Shown here: piece after piece, positions 1 to 5,566 of the stretch
Numbering within the stretch: position 1 is the first letter of the stretch
Layout: each line of letters starts with the position of its first letter
Assembly (NCBI GenBank): GCA_036392615.1
Contig: DASVXQ010000377.1
Location: forward strand, 1-11,115
Direction of reading: 5' to 3'
DNA length: 11,115 bases
Origin: DASVXQ01 sp036392615
GTDB lineage: Bacteria; Actinomycetota; CALGFH01
Program-made: the position numbers and the translations under genes
Notes under the pieces: model-generated
Databases searched by the model: none
What the model was told of the DNA's origin: nothing
The model's input: the letters and a program-made list of their open reading frames with translations, nothing else

Positions 1-213
1 GTCAGGGTGACCCGCTCGTACGAGGAGTTCGTCGCACCCGGAGAATTCGTCTTCCGGCCGCGGGACAACGTCGCCCGCCTTGGCAATGTGGTCAAGTTCA
101 ACTGGGAGATGGTGCCTGTGGGCGGTGGCGAGGCAGCGGGCGTCGGCCTGGAGATCCTGATCCTCGACGACGACGGCCGGATCCGGATCGACTACCAGTT
201 CATCGAGGGGTGA
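1..213 (+). CDS. C-terminal part of an NTF2/SnoaL-like family protein (5' truncated)
   Basis: The reading frame is open from the first base of the window and stops with TGA at 211-213, leaving about 70 residues; the true start lies outside. The visible part alternates short beta-like stretches (VVKFNWEMVP, GVGLEILILDDDGRIRIDY) and ends in YQFIEG. This resembles the last strands of the cone-shaped NTF2/SnoaL fold, where a strand of the type 'fxWe(l/m)vp', a 'g.d...ldddGri' turn and a closing aromatic strand are typical. Members bind small hydrophobic ligands or act as isomerases or cyclases, but the substrate cannot be read from this fragment. It converges with the minus-strand gene at 242, with only 28 bp between the two stops and no clear hairpin. 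The family call comes from the pattern of the C-terminal third only. Confidence 0.6.
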   Translation, partial: VRVTRSYEEFVAPGEFVFRPRDNVARLGNVVKFNWEMVPVGGGEAAGVGLEILILDDDGRIRIDYQFIEG

Positions 214-241
214 ACGCCAGCGGCGCAGACGCTCGTCCGGG

Positions 242-946
242 TCAGTTCAGTGGGGCCTCCTCCCTTGGGATGGACTCGCCGGCGGCGATGAGGGCGGAGC
301 CGACGATGGCGCGGGCGGTGGCTCCGAGGCGGCAGCGGCCGGGCGGGGCGGGGTGCGGCGGGGCGAGCTCGGCGGCGCCGAGGGCGACCAGCGGGTCGAG
401 GAACACAGCGGTGATCGCCTGGGTCAGCCACGGCTCCTCGGGCAGGCCGATCCGGCCGGCGACGGTGGCGGCGAACCCGGCGAGGTGGAGGTCGACGCCG
501 GCGGGCAGGTCGAACAGCAGCCGCAGGACGCTGGAGCGCGAGTCCCGCAGGGTGCGCACCTGCCGCTCGGGCGCGTCGAGCAGCATCTCGGCCCAGGGGA
601 CGCGGTGGCACCACGCGGCGTACACGAGCCCGGCGCGGAGCTTGGGGTCGAGCTGCGCCCACGGGTGGCGGAGGGTGGTCGCCTCGACCCGGGCGCCGCG
701 GTCACGCAGCAGCCCGACCGCCTCGGCGAGGCCCCGGAGCAGCTCGACCGCCGCGAGGTCACGGGAGGGCGGTCCGGGTGTCTGGTCCAGGTCCAGGACC
801 CGGGCGAGCAGCCGCTGCTCGGCGGGGGCCAGCCGGCCGTACGGATCGAGGGCGAGCCCACGGCGATCGGCGACCAGGTTGACGAGAATCTCCAGGCGGG
901 TCAGCAGTCCGCCGTACGAGATGGAGGTCGGCTCGAGGGTCGGCAA
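242..946 (-). CDS. Hypothetical protein, about 234 residues, helical
   Basis: I do not recognise the family. The frame has strongly G/C-rich third positions throughout, as expected of a real gene in this genome. The open frame continues upstream to an ATG at 1126, but I prefer a TTG start at 946: it sits 6 nt after an AAGGGA ribosome-binding sequence, and the upstream residues look like translated intergenic DNA. The protein is soluble, with no signal peptide or membrane segment, and mostly predicted helical. It is rich in Leu, Ala and Arg; an internal stretch has WCHRVPWAEMLLDAPERQVR, and the C-terminal part has LGATARAIVGSAL before a short acidic tail. Only two cysteines are present, so a metal site is unlikely. 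It stands alone, convergent with the gene on its left and downstream of the whiB7 terminator on its right. The upstream gap holds a DnaA-box match but no promoter I can defend. Confidence 0.65.
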   Translation of the reverse strand: MPTLEPTSISYGGLLTRLEILVNLVADRRGLALDPYGRLAPAEQRLLARVLDLDQTPGPPSRDLAAVELLRGLAEAVGLLRDRGARVEATTLRHPWAQLDPKLRAGLVYAAWCHRVPWAEMLLDAPERQVRTLRDSRSSVLRLLFDLPAGVDLHLAGFAATVAGRIGLPEEPWLTQAITAVFLDPLVALGAAELAPPHPAPPGRCRLGATARAIVGSALIAAGESIPREEAPLN

Positions 947-1028
947 GGGAGTTCCCTTCGCTGGGGGACGGGGAAGCACCGGCAGCCTGCCACCCCGGAA
1001 CCCTCGCAGAAAGCCAGAACATCTCATC

Positions 1029-1037
1029 TGTGGATAA
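1029..1037 (-). promoter_or_regulatory. Perfect DnaA-box consensus match
   Basis: The minus strand reads TTATCCACA, identical to the classical DnaA-box consensus. It lies 83 bp upstream of the proposed TTG start of the hypothetical gene at 946, in the 266-bp gap between that gene and whiB7. It is a single box with no cluster around it, so this is not an origin. It could be a lone DnaA regulatory site or chance. Apart from this box and the hairpin at 1104-1140, I see nothing else clear in the gap 947-1212. Confidence 0.3.
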
Positions 1038-1103
1038 CTTCCTGGGCCACCGGACCCGGGCACTTCGGCCCGCTGGACGGCCGGGTTCAGCCCCGAAATG
1101 CCA

Positions 1104-1140
1104 CGACCCCAGAGCCGGTGTGCCAATGGCTCTGGGGTCG
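1104..1140 (-). terminator. Terminator hairpin of whiB7
   Basis: Perfect 13-bp inverted repeat (CGACCCCAGAGCC at 1104-1116, its complement at 1128-1140) around an 11-nt loop. It starts 73 nt past the whiB7 stop in the direction of whiB7 transcription. The stem is GC-rich and is followed on the minus strand by only a short T run (TGGCATTTC), so it is a terminator with a weak U-tract, common in high-GC actinobacteria. It separates whiB7 from the hypothetical gene downstream on the same strand. Confidence 0.75.
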
Positions 1141-1212
1141 CAGCTCGACCTGGGCGGGTCGTCGGTGCCGGCTCGGGATCCGGCTCAGCTCATGCATGAC
1201 GGCCCGGGATCA

Positions 1213-1509
1213 TCAGCAGGCCTCGGCCTGCTGTGCGTTGACGGTGATCGGGACGGGGTGCTTGCGGGGACGGCCCCGTGATCGCTTGAACGGGACGGGA
1301 TGCCCGTCCACGAACACCTCTCCACCCCAGACACCCCATGGCTCGTGGCGCTGCTTGGCGCCGTCGAGGCAGGAGGCGCGCAGGGGACAAGGCCGGCAGA
1401 GGTGCTTGGCCCGCTCCAGCTCGCGAGGGGACTCGGAGAAGTAGAGCTCGGGGCCCTCCTCAACGCAGGGCAACACCCCGTCAGGCGGAACCAGCTCCAG
1501 GATCTGCAT
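1213..1509 (-). CDS. whiB7: WhiB7-type Fe-S transcription factor (intrinsic antibiotic resistance regulator)
   Basis: A 98-residue WhiB-family protein. The four cluster cysteines are C15, C38, C41 and C47, in the family arrangement C-x22-C-x2-C-x5-C that holds a [4Fe-4S] cluster. The G(V/I)WGG turn (59-63) follows. A C-terminal AT-hook (RGRPRK, 78-83) is the hallmark that separates WhiB7 from other Wbl proteins. Known WhiB7 proteins bind the primary sigma factor, recognise AT-rich DNA just upstream of the -35 element, activate resistance genes such as efflux pumps and ribosome-protecting enzymes, and activate their own gene. The ATG at 1509 is preceded by AAGGAG with a 10-nt gap. The in-frame open stretch up to 1641 is leader RNA, not coding, because the terminator hairpin lies in it. 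A 9+9 bp inverted repeat covers the last codons (1214-1233). The gene is monocistronic, bounded by terminators on both sides and preceded by an attenuator-type leader. Confidence 0.93.
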   Translation of the reverse strand: MQILELVPPDGVLPCVEEGPELYFSESPRELERAKHLCRPCPLRASCLDGAKQRHEPWGVWGGEVFVDGHPVPFKRSRGRPRKHPVPITVNAQQAEAC

Positions 1510-1570
1510 GGTCGGGTCGCTCCTTCGTTGGTCTGTTCGCGATGCGGTCGATCTCTCTGGCGGCAACAGA

Positions 1571-1597
1571 AAGGCCGTGGGGTTCGCCCACGGCCTT
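1571..1597 (-). terminator. Conditional terminator (attenuator) in the whiB7 leader
   Basis: On the minus strand, AAGGCCGTGGG (1597-1587), a 5-nt loop CGAAC, then CCCACGGCCTT (1581-1571) form a perfect 11-bp stem followed by TCTGTT, giving a U-rich tail (UUUCUGUU including the last stem bases). It lies between the upstream ORF stop (1644) and the whiB7 start, ending 61 nt before the ATG. A strong intrinsic terminator inside a leader, in front of the gene it serves, is an attenuator by position. Confidence 0.85.
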
Positions 1598-1684
1598 CGC
1601 GGTTTCTTGGAGCCGACTCGGGAGTCCGCTCCGGGAAGCATGGCTACCCTGATGCCTCCCTTGGTCGCGAGGCCGCGAAGGCCG
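1591..1684 (-). promoter_or_regulatory. Antiterminator pairing of the whiB7 leader
   Basis: The minus-strand segment 1684-1673 (CGGCCTTCGCGG) is perfectly complementary over 12 nt to 1602-1591 (CCGCGAAGGCCG). The second segment contains the first seven nucleotides (1597-1591) of the terminator's 5' arm, so this helix and the terminator cannot form together. The upstream arm lies within the upstream ORF, in codons 58-62 counted from its GTG. Translation of the upstream ORF would therefore decide whether this arm is free. An independent hairpin (1609-1632) sits inside the enclosed loop. The complementarity is read directly; the switching is inferred from the known behaviour of whiB7 leaders. 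Confidence 0.75.
1609..1632 (-). other. Leader hairpin between upstream ORF stop and attenuator
   Basis: GGAGC (1609-1613) pairs with GCTCC (1628-1632), and the inner GACTC/GAGTC arms extend the stem after one C-C mismatch. It starts 12 nt past the upstream ORF stop in the RNA and is compatible with both the terminator and the antiterminator fold. A terminating ribosome would overlap it. Confidence 0.5.
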
Positions 1685-1856
1685 GACCGTTTGTGCCGTT
1701 CGTGCCGGCAAAGATCACGCGCGCGCCGGTCGACTCAGCAAGATGACGCGGTCCGGCGGAGCGCGGGCCCGGCTTCGGGCACACGCCGGCATCGATCCCG
1801 GCGCGCAGACGCTGCGCAAGCGGGACCTGATACACGGCAGTGAGCCGGAAACTCAC
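1644..1856 (-). CDS. whiB7 leader upstream ORF (about 70 codons)
   Basis: A short open frame in the whiB7 leader ending at TAG (1646-1644), 134 nt before the whiB7 ATG. A strong AGGAGG (1872-1867) stands before it. The GTG at 1856 is 10 nt from this sequence, while an in-frame ATG at 1865 is only 1 nt away, so I choose the GTG; the frame is the same. From the GTG the product would be 70 residues, starting SFRLTAVYQV after the initiator, and containing GVCPKPGPRS in the middle and AGTNGTNGPAF near the end. I know no domain in it. It has no signal peptide or membrane helix. Its likely role is as a translation sensor: ribosomes on it control the antiterminator arm at 1673-1684. Such upstream ORFs are established in mycobacterial and Streptomyces whiB7 leaders, but I cannot say whether this peptide is conserved. 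Confidence 0.6.
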   Translation of the reverse strand: MSFRLTAVYQVPLAQRLRAGIDAGVCPKPGPRSAGPRHLAESTGARVIFAGTNGTNGPAFAASRPREASG

Positions 1857-1991
1857 AAGCCTCATACCTCCTCGGGACTGCGGCACCTCACCGCGTTGAC
1901 CCAACCGAACTGGCGGACGATGATTCCCCCGCCTCGGTCCAGACCGGATGCCTGGCATTCGACGGAGGCGCTCCATCGGGCGCCGCTTGCA

Positions 1992-2021
1992 ACCCTGGCA
2001 GAGAGGCGCTCCCGGGGTCAA
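1992..2021 (-). promoter_or_regulatory. whiB7 promoter (-35 and -10)
   Basis: The minus strand carries TTGACC (2021-2016) and, 18 bp later, CAGGGT (1997-1992), which fits a -35 element and a relaxed actinobacterial -10 (xAnnnT). Directly upstream of the -35 is the AT-rich palindrome CGAATATTCG (2032-2023). An AT-rich patch touching the -35 of a primary-sigma promoter is the published signature of WhiB7-activated promoters, where the AT-hook inserts. Transcription would start near 1985, giving a leader of about 475 nt. Positive autoregulation follows by inference. Confidence 0.65.
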
Positions 2022-2031
2022 GCGAATATTC

Positions 2032-2051
2032 GAAAGAAGTTGGAAAGAAGT
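2032..2051 (-). repeat. Tandem ACTTCTTTC repeat upstream of the whiB7 promoter
   Basis: ACTTCTTTC occurs twice (2051-2043 and 2040-2032) with an 11-bp period, one turn of the helix. The second copy runs straight into the AT-rich CGAATATTCG element in front of the -35. This is a strikingly pyrimidine/AT-rich patch in very GC-rich DNA and could be a second protein-binding face or an UP-like element. Confidence 0.5.
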
Positions 2052-2135
2052 CACGCACCGCGGGGGCGGGTCGGCGCCCGGGTGGCCAGGGCCCGCGGCG
2101 CCAAGCGGCCCGGGCCGCCGCCGGCGCCAACGCGT

Positions 2136-2161
2136 CGGGCCCGGGGAGCTCCCCGGGCCCG
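2136..2161. terminator. 26-bp perfect palindrome after the suf-moeZ operon
   Basis: CGGGCCCGGGGAG (2136-2148) is followed directly by its complement (2149-2161), centred on AG|CT. It lies 20 nt past the moeZ stop and before the whiB7 promoter region. As RNA it gives a very stable stem (about 11 bp with a 4-nt loop AGCT) without a U-tract. This fits the terminator of the suf-moeZ operon, and it would also fold on the opposite strand. Confidence 0.65.
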
Positions 2162-2181
2162 GTCGCGACGCACCGACTCCG

Positions 2182-3354
2182 TCAGTACTCCGCCATGCTG
2201 CGGTCGACCGTCTTCACCCAGGCGACGATGCCGCCGCCGAGGTGCCTGGCGGTGGAGAACCCGGACTGCTTCAGCAGCGCGAGCGCCTCGGCGGAGCGAC
2301 CGCCGGTCTTGCAGTAGACCACCACCGGGTCGGTCTGGGGCAGCTCGGTCAGCCGGCTCGGCAGCTCGCCGAGCGGGATCAGCTTGGCGCCGGGCAGCCG
2401 GTTGATCTGCCACTCGGCCGGCTCCCGCACGTCGATCAGCTCCAGCTTCCTGCCCTCGTCCATGAGCTGCTTGAGCTCCGCCGGGGTCAGGGTGGAGCCG
2501 GCCGCGGCCGCCTGGGCCTCGTCCGAGACGACGCCGCAGAACTCCTCGTAGTCGATCAGCTCGGTGACCGTCGGGTTCTTGCCGCAGACCGGGCACTCCG
2601 GGTCCTTGCGCACGCGGATGTCCTTGAAGGACATTTCCAGCGCGTCGTAGATCAGCAGCCGGCCGACCAGCGGGTCGCCGATGCCGGTGATCAGCTTGAC
2701 CGCCTCGTTGGCCTGCACCGAGCCGACGGTGGCGCAGAGCACGCCCAGCACGCCGCCCTCGGCGCAGGAGGGGACCATGCCCGGCGGGGGCGGCTCCGGG
2801 TAGAGGCAGCGGTAGCAGGGGCCGTGCTCCGCCCAGAAGACGCTCGCCTGCCCGTCGAAGCGGTAGATCGAGCCCCACACGTAGGGCTTGTTCTCCAGCA
2901 CGCAGGCGTCGTTGACCAGGTAGCGGGTGGGGAAGTTGTCGGAGCCGTCGACGATCAGGTCGTAGCGGCCGATGATCTCGCGGGCGTTCTCGGAGGTCAG
3001 GCGGGTCTCGTGCAGGGTGACCTCGACGTACGGGTTGATCTCGTTGATCTTGTCCCGCGCGCTGTCCAGCTTGGGGCGGCCGATGTCCGATGTGCCGTGG
3101 ATCACCTGCCGCTGGAGGTTGGAGGCGTCGACGTCGTCGAAGTCGACGATGCCGATGTGGCCGACGCCGGCGGCGGCGAGGTACATGGCGTTGGGCGAGC
3201 CGAGGCCCCCGGCCCCGATCAGCAGGACGCTGGCGTTCTTCAGCCGCTTCTGCCCGTCCATCGCCACGTCGGGGATGATCAGGTGGCGCGAGTAGCGGAA
3301 GACCTCGTCGCGCGACAGTTCCCCCGCCGGCTCGACCAGTGCTGGCAGTGCCAT
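2182..3354 (-). CDS. moeZ: MoeZ: E1-like adenylyltransferase with C-terminal rhodanese
   Basis: A 390-residue two-domain protein. Residues about 13-260 are a ThiF/MoeB/E1-like domain: ATP-binding GAGGLG (47-52), the VDFDDVDASNLQRQ stretch (70-83), SDNF (138-141), zinc ligands C180, C183, C254 and C257, and the mobile-loop cysteine C197 (PSCAEGG). Residues about 289-388 are a rhodanese domain with the active-site loop VVYCKTGGRS, nucleophile C348. Known MoeZ proteins adenylate the C-terminal glycine of small ubiquitin-like carriers (MoaD for molybdopterin, CysO for cysteine, ThiS-like proteins) and then transfer sulfur from the rhodanese persulfide to give a thiocarboxylate. Start: ATG with GAAGGAA 8 nt upstream. 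It follows sufT by 52 nt and is the last gene before a terminator palindrome, so it is probably cotranscribed with suf. No carrier gene is in the window, so its partner here is unknown. Confidence 0.92.
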   Translation of the reverse strand: MALPALVEPAGELSRDEVFRYSRHLIIPDVAMDGQKRLKNASVLLIGAGGLGSPNAMYLAAAGVGHIGIVDFDDVDASNLQRQVIHGTSDIGRPKLDSARDKINEINPYVEVTLHETRLTSENAREIIGRYDLIVDGSDNFPTRYLVNDACVLENKPYVWGSIYRFDGQASVFWAEHGPCYRCLYPEPPPPGMVPSCAEGGVLGVLCATVGSVQANEAVKLITGIGDPLVGRLLIYDALEMSFKDIRVRKDPECPVCGKNPTVTELIDYEEFCGVVSDEAQAAAAGSTLTPAELKQLMDEGRKLELIDVREPAEWQINRLPGAKLIPLGELPSRLTELPQTDPVVVYCKTGGRSAEALALLKQSGFSTARHLGGGIVAWVKTVDRSMAEY

Positions 3355-3406
3355 GGTGTTGGTTCCTTCGTTCGTGTCCTGGATGGGCGTGGCGTCGCGG
3401 GGACGC

Positions 3407-3724
3407 TCAGATCGCGAAGCCCATCGACCGCAGCGCCATCCTGCCGTCCTCGGTCATGCGGTCCGGCGTCCAGGGGGGCGACCAGATCCAGTTGATCTCG
3501 ACCTCCTGGATGCCGTCCAGACCCACCAGCGCGGCGTTGGTGGCGCCCTCGATCATGTCGGTGAGCGGGCAGGCGGCCGTGGTGAGCGTCATGTCGAGCC
3601 GGACCTTGTGGCCCTCGTCGGAGAAGTCGACGCCGTAGATGAGGCCCAGGTCGACCACGTTGACCCCGAGCTCGGGGTCCTCGACCTGCATCATCGCATC
3701 CAGTACCTGTGACTCGGTCGCCAT
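3407..3724 (-). CDS. sufT: SufT-like Fe-S maturation factor (MIP18/DUF59 family)
   Basis: A 105-residue, single-domain MIP18/DUF59 protein. It begins with the family's VEDPELGVNVVDLGLIY segment (14-30), has the conserved reactive cysteine in TAACPLTD (C52), and ends with the WSPPWTPDRM segment (81-90) typical of SufT. Proteins of this group help load Fe-S clusters into apo-enzymes under high demand; a direct carrier role is not settled. The start is the ATG at 3724, 9 nt after AAAGGA. An in-frame ATG at 3742 overlaps the sufU stop as ATGA and would add six residues, but it lacks a better ribosome site. It sits 14 nt behind sufU and 52 nt before moeZ. This order, sufT last after sufU, is usual in actinobacteria. 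Confidence 0.9.
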   Translation of the reverse strand: MATESQVLDAMMQVEDPELGVNVVDLGLIYGVDFSDEGHKVRLDMTLTTAACPLTDMIEGATNAALVGLDGIQEVEINWIWSPPWTPDRMTEDGRMALRSMGFAI

Positions 3725-3738
3725 CGTGGTGCGTCCTT

Positions 3739-4251
3739 TCATACCTCTCCGGTGAGCCGCTGCCGCTTGGCGGCCGCGGCCGCGTCGCCGTCCTCCTGGT
3801 GGATCGTCTCGCCGCCCTCGAGCCCGTCGGTCGCGCGGACGACCGCGTCCTTGAACGCCATCCAGCCGAGCAGCGCGCACTTGACCCGCACGGGGTACTT
3901 GGCCACGCCGGCGAAGGCGACGCCGTCGCCGAGCAGCTCCTCGTCGGGCTCTTCCTCGCCGTGCATCAGGCGGCGGAAGCTCTCGGCGGCCTCGAGCGCG
4001 TCGGCGACCGGGCGCCCGAGCACCTGCTCGCTCATCACCGAGGCGGCCGCCTGCGAGATCGAGCAGCCGCTGCCCTGGACCGCGATGTCGCCAACCCGCT
4101 CGCCGTCCAGCCGCAACCCGACCGTCAGCTCGTCGCCGCAGACCGGATTGTAGTGCCGCACCTCGACGTGGTCACCCTCGAGCCGGCCCGGATGGCGCGG
4201 CTTCCTGTAGTGGTCGAGGATGATCTCCTGGTACAGCTCTTCGAGGCTCAA
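3739..4251 (-). CDS. sufU: SufU: zinc-dependent sulfur acceptor for SufS
   Basis: A 170-residue IscU-fold protein of the SufU branch. The three conserved cysteines are C38 (NPVCGDELTV), C63 (GSGCSIS) and C125 (VKCALLGW), with D40 completing the zinc site. The insertion between the second and third cysteines, longer than in IscU, marks it as SufU. In characterised SufU proteins the zinc keeps one cysteine ready to take the persulfide from SufS, making it a sulfur shuttle rather than a scaffold. The start is TTG at 4251, 5 nt after GGGGAAGG and 16 nt behind the sufS stop; no ATG lies in frame near it. The tail after about residue 142 is acidic, then Ala-rich, then basic and probably disordered. 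No SufE gene is present, so SufU is the acceptor. Confidence 0.93.
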   Translation of the reverse strand: MSLEELYQEIILDHYRKPRHPGRLEGDHVEVRHYNPVCGDELTVGLRLDGERVGDIAVQGSGCSISQAAASVMSEQVLGRPVADALEAAESFRRLMHGEEEPDEELLGDGVAFAGVAKYPVRVKCALLGWMAFKDAVVRATDGLEGGETIHQEDGDAAAAAKRQRLTGEV

Positions 4252-4267
4252 CGATGCCTTCCCCTCG

Positions 4268-5533
4268 CTACGCGAACATGCGCTGGGCCTTGTCCAGGGC
4301 GGTGGCCAGCGCGTCCACCTCGTCGGTCGTGTTGTAGAGGTACACCGAGGCGCGCGTCGAGGCGCCGAGGCCGAAGCGGCGATGCAGCGGCTTGGCGCAG
4401 TGGTCGCCGGCGCGGACCGCGATCCCCTCGGCGTCGAGCACCTGCGCGACGTCGTGCGGGTGCACCTCCCCCAGGATGAACGACACCACGCCGCCCCGTT
4501 GTTCCAGGTCCGCCGGGCCGAGCACGCGCACGGCCTCGATCTCGGACAGGCGGTCGAGCAGGTGGGCGGTGAGCAGCCGCTCGTGGGCGCGGACGCGGTC
4601 CATGCCGATCGCCTCGAGGTAACGCACCGCGGCGGCCAGGCCGACCGCCTCGGCGACGTTGGGGGTGCCCGCCTCGAAGCGCCAGGGGATGTCGTTGAAG
4701 GTGGAGCTCTCCAGGGTGACGTCGCGGATCATCTCGCCGCCGGCCAGGAAGGGCTCCATCGAGTCGAGCAGCTCGGGCCGCGCCACCAGCACGCCGATGC
4801 CGAGCGGGCCGAGCATCTTGTGGCCGGTGAAGCCCATGAAGTCCGCGCCCAGGTCGTCCAGCTTGACGCCGACGTGCGGCACCGCCTGGGCGGCGTCGGC
4901 CAGCACCAGCGCGCCGACCGCGTGCGCCCGCTCGGCGATCTCGCGCACCGGGTTGACGGTGCCGAGCACGTTGGACATGGCCGAGACGGCCACCATCCGG
5001 GTGCGCTCATTGAGCAGCCGGTCGAGCGCGTCGAGGTCGAGCCGGAACCCGTCGGTCACCGGGATCGCCCGCACGCGAGCCCCGGTCAGCTTGGCGACCA
5101 CCTGCCAGGAGACCAGGTTGGCGTGGTGCTCCATCTCGGTGAAGAGGATCTCGTCGCCCTCGCGGAGGTTGCGCAGGCCCCAGGCGTAGGCGACCAGGTT
5201 GATCGCCTCGGTGATGTTCTTGGTGAACACCGTGGCCCGGCGGTCGGCGCCGGCGAAGCGAGCGACCACGTCCCTGGACTCCTCGAACAGGCGGGTGGAC
5301 TCCTCCGACAGCGCGTACACCGCCCGGTGCACGTTGGCGTTGTGCCGCGAGTAGTAGTCGCCCATCGCATCGAGCACCTGGCGGGGTTTCTGGCTGGTGT
5401 TGGCCGAGTCCAGGTAGACCAGCTGCCGGCCGTTCATCTCCCGGGTCAGGATCGGGAAGTCGCGCCGGACCTCCGCCGGGTCGAGCGGCGCAGGCGGCGG
5501 CTCGCCGGCGGGTGTGCCGATGGTGGTCGTCAT
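4268..5533 (-). CDS. sufS: SufS: cysteine desulfurase (group II)
   Basis: A 421-residue class V aminotransferase-fold enzyme that removes sulfur from L-cysteine, giving alanine and a protein persulfide. Visible residues: LDSANTSQKP (41-50), the PLP-stacking region EMEHHANLVSW (133-143), LADAAQ (211-216) with the PLP-binding aspartate, the Schiff-base lysine K239 in TGHKMLGPLG, the catalytic C379, and the ASTRASVYLYNT segment. H360 in VHPHDV matches the histidine that in Bacillus SufS exchanges zinc ligands with SufU, fitting the sufU gene next door. The catalytic loop reads RAGDHCAKP, where most SufS proteins have GHHCA; the Asp (D377) is unusual. An N-terminal extension of about 20 residues is Pro-rich. 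Start ATG with GAGGAGG 12 nt upstream, 33 nt behind sufC. Confidence 0.95.
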   Translation of the reverse strand: MTTTIGTPAGEPPPAPLDPAEVRRDFPILTREMNGRQLVYLDSANTSQKPRQVLDAMGDYYSRHNANVHRAVYALSEESTRLFEESRDVVARFAGADRRATVFTKNITEAINLVAYAWGLRNLREGDEILFTEMEHHANLVSWQVVAKLTGARVRAIPVTDGFRLDLDALDRLLNERTRMVAVSAMSNVLGTVNPVREIAERAHAVGALVLADAAQAVPHVGVKLDDLGADFMGFTGHKMLGPLGIGVLVARPELLDSMEPFLAGGEMIRDVTLESSTFNDIPWRFEAGTPNVAEAVGLAAAVRYLEAIGMDRVRAHERLLTAHLLDRLSEIEAVRVLGPADLEQRGGVVSFILGEVHPHDVAQVLDAEGIAVRAGDHCAKPLHRRFGLGASTRASVYLYNTTDEVDALATALDKAQRMFA

Positions 5534-5566
5534 CGTGAAGGTTGGCCTCCTCGGACCGTCGCAGCC

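Noticed and set aside
353..1444. Gln/Gly/Arg-rich 363-codon plus-strand frame across the hypothetical gene and whiB7
   Set aside because: It overlaps whiB7 and two clear hairpins, and its composition is that of an antisense frame.
1510..1641. N-terminal extension of WhiB7 in the same frame
   Set aside because: The stretch contains the attenuator hairpin, has no ribosome site at 1641 and no match to WhiB proteins, while the ATG at 1509 has AAGGAG in front.
2062..2130. Possible small gene or RNA in the GC-rich stretch between the whiB7 promoter and the suf terminator
   Set aside because: I found no start with a ribosome site, no codon bias and no structure beyond short GC runs.
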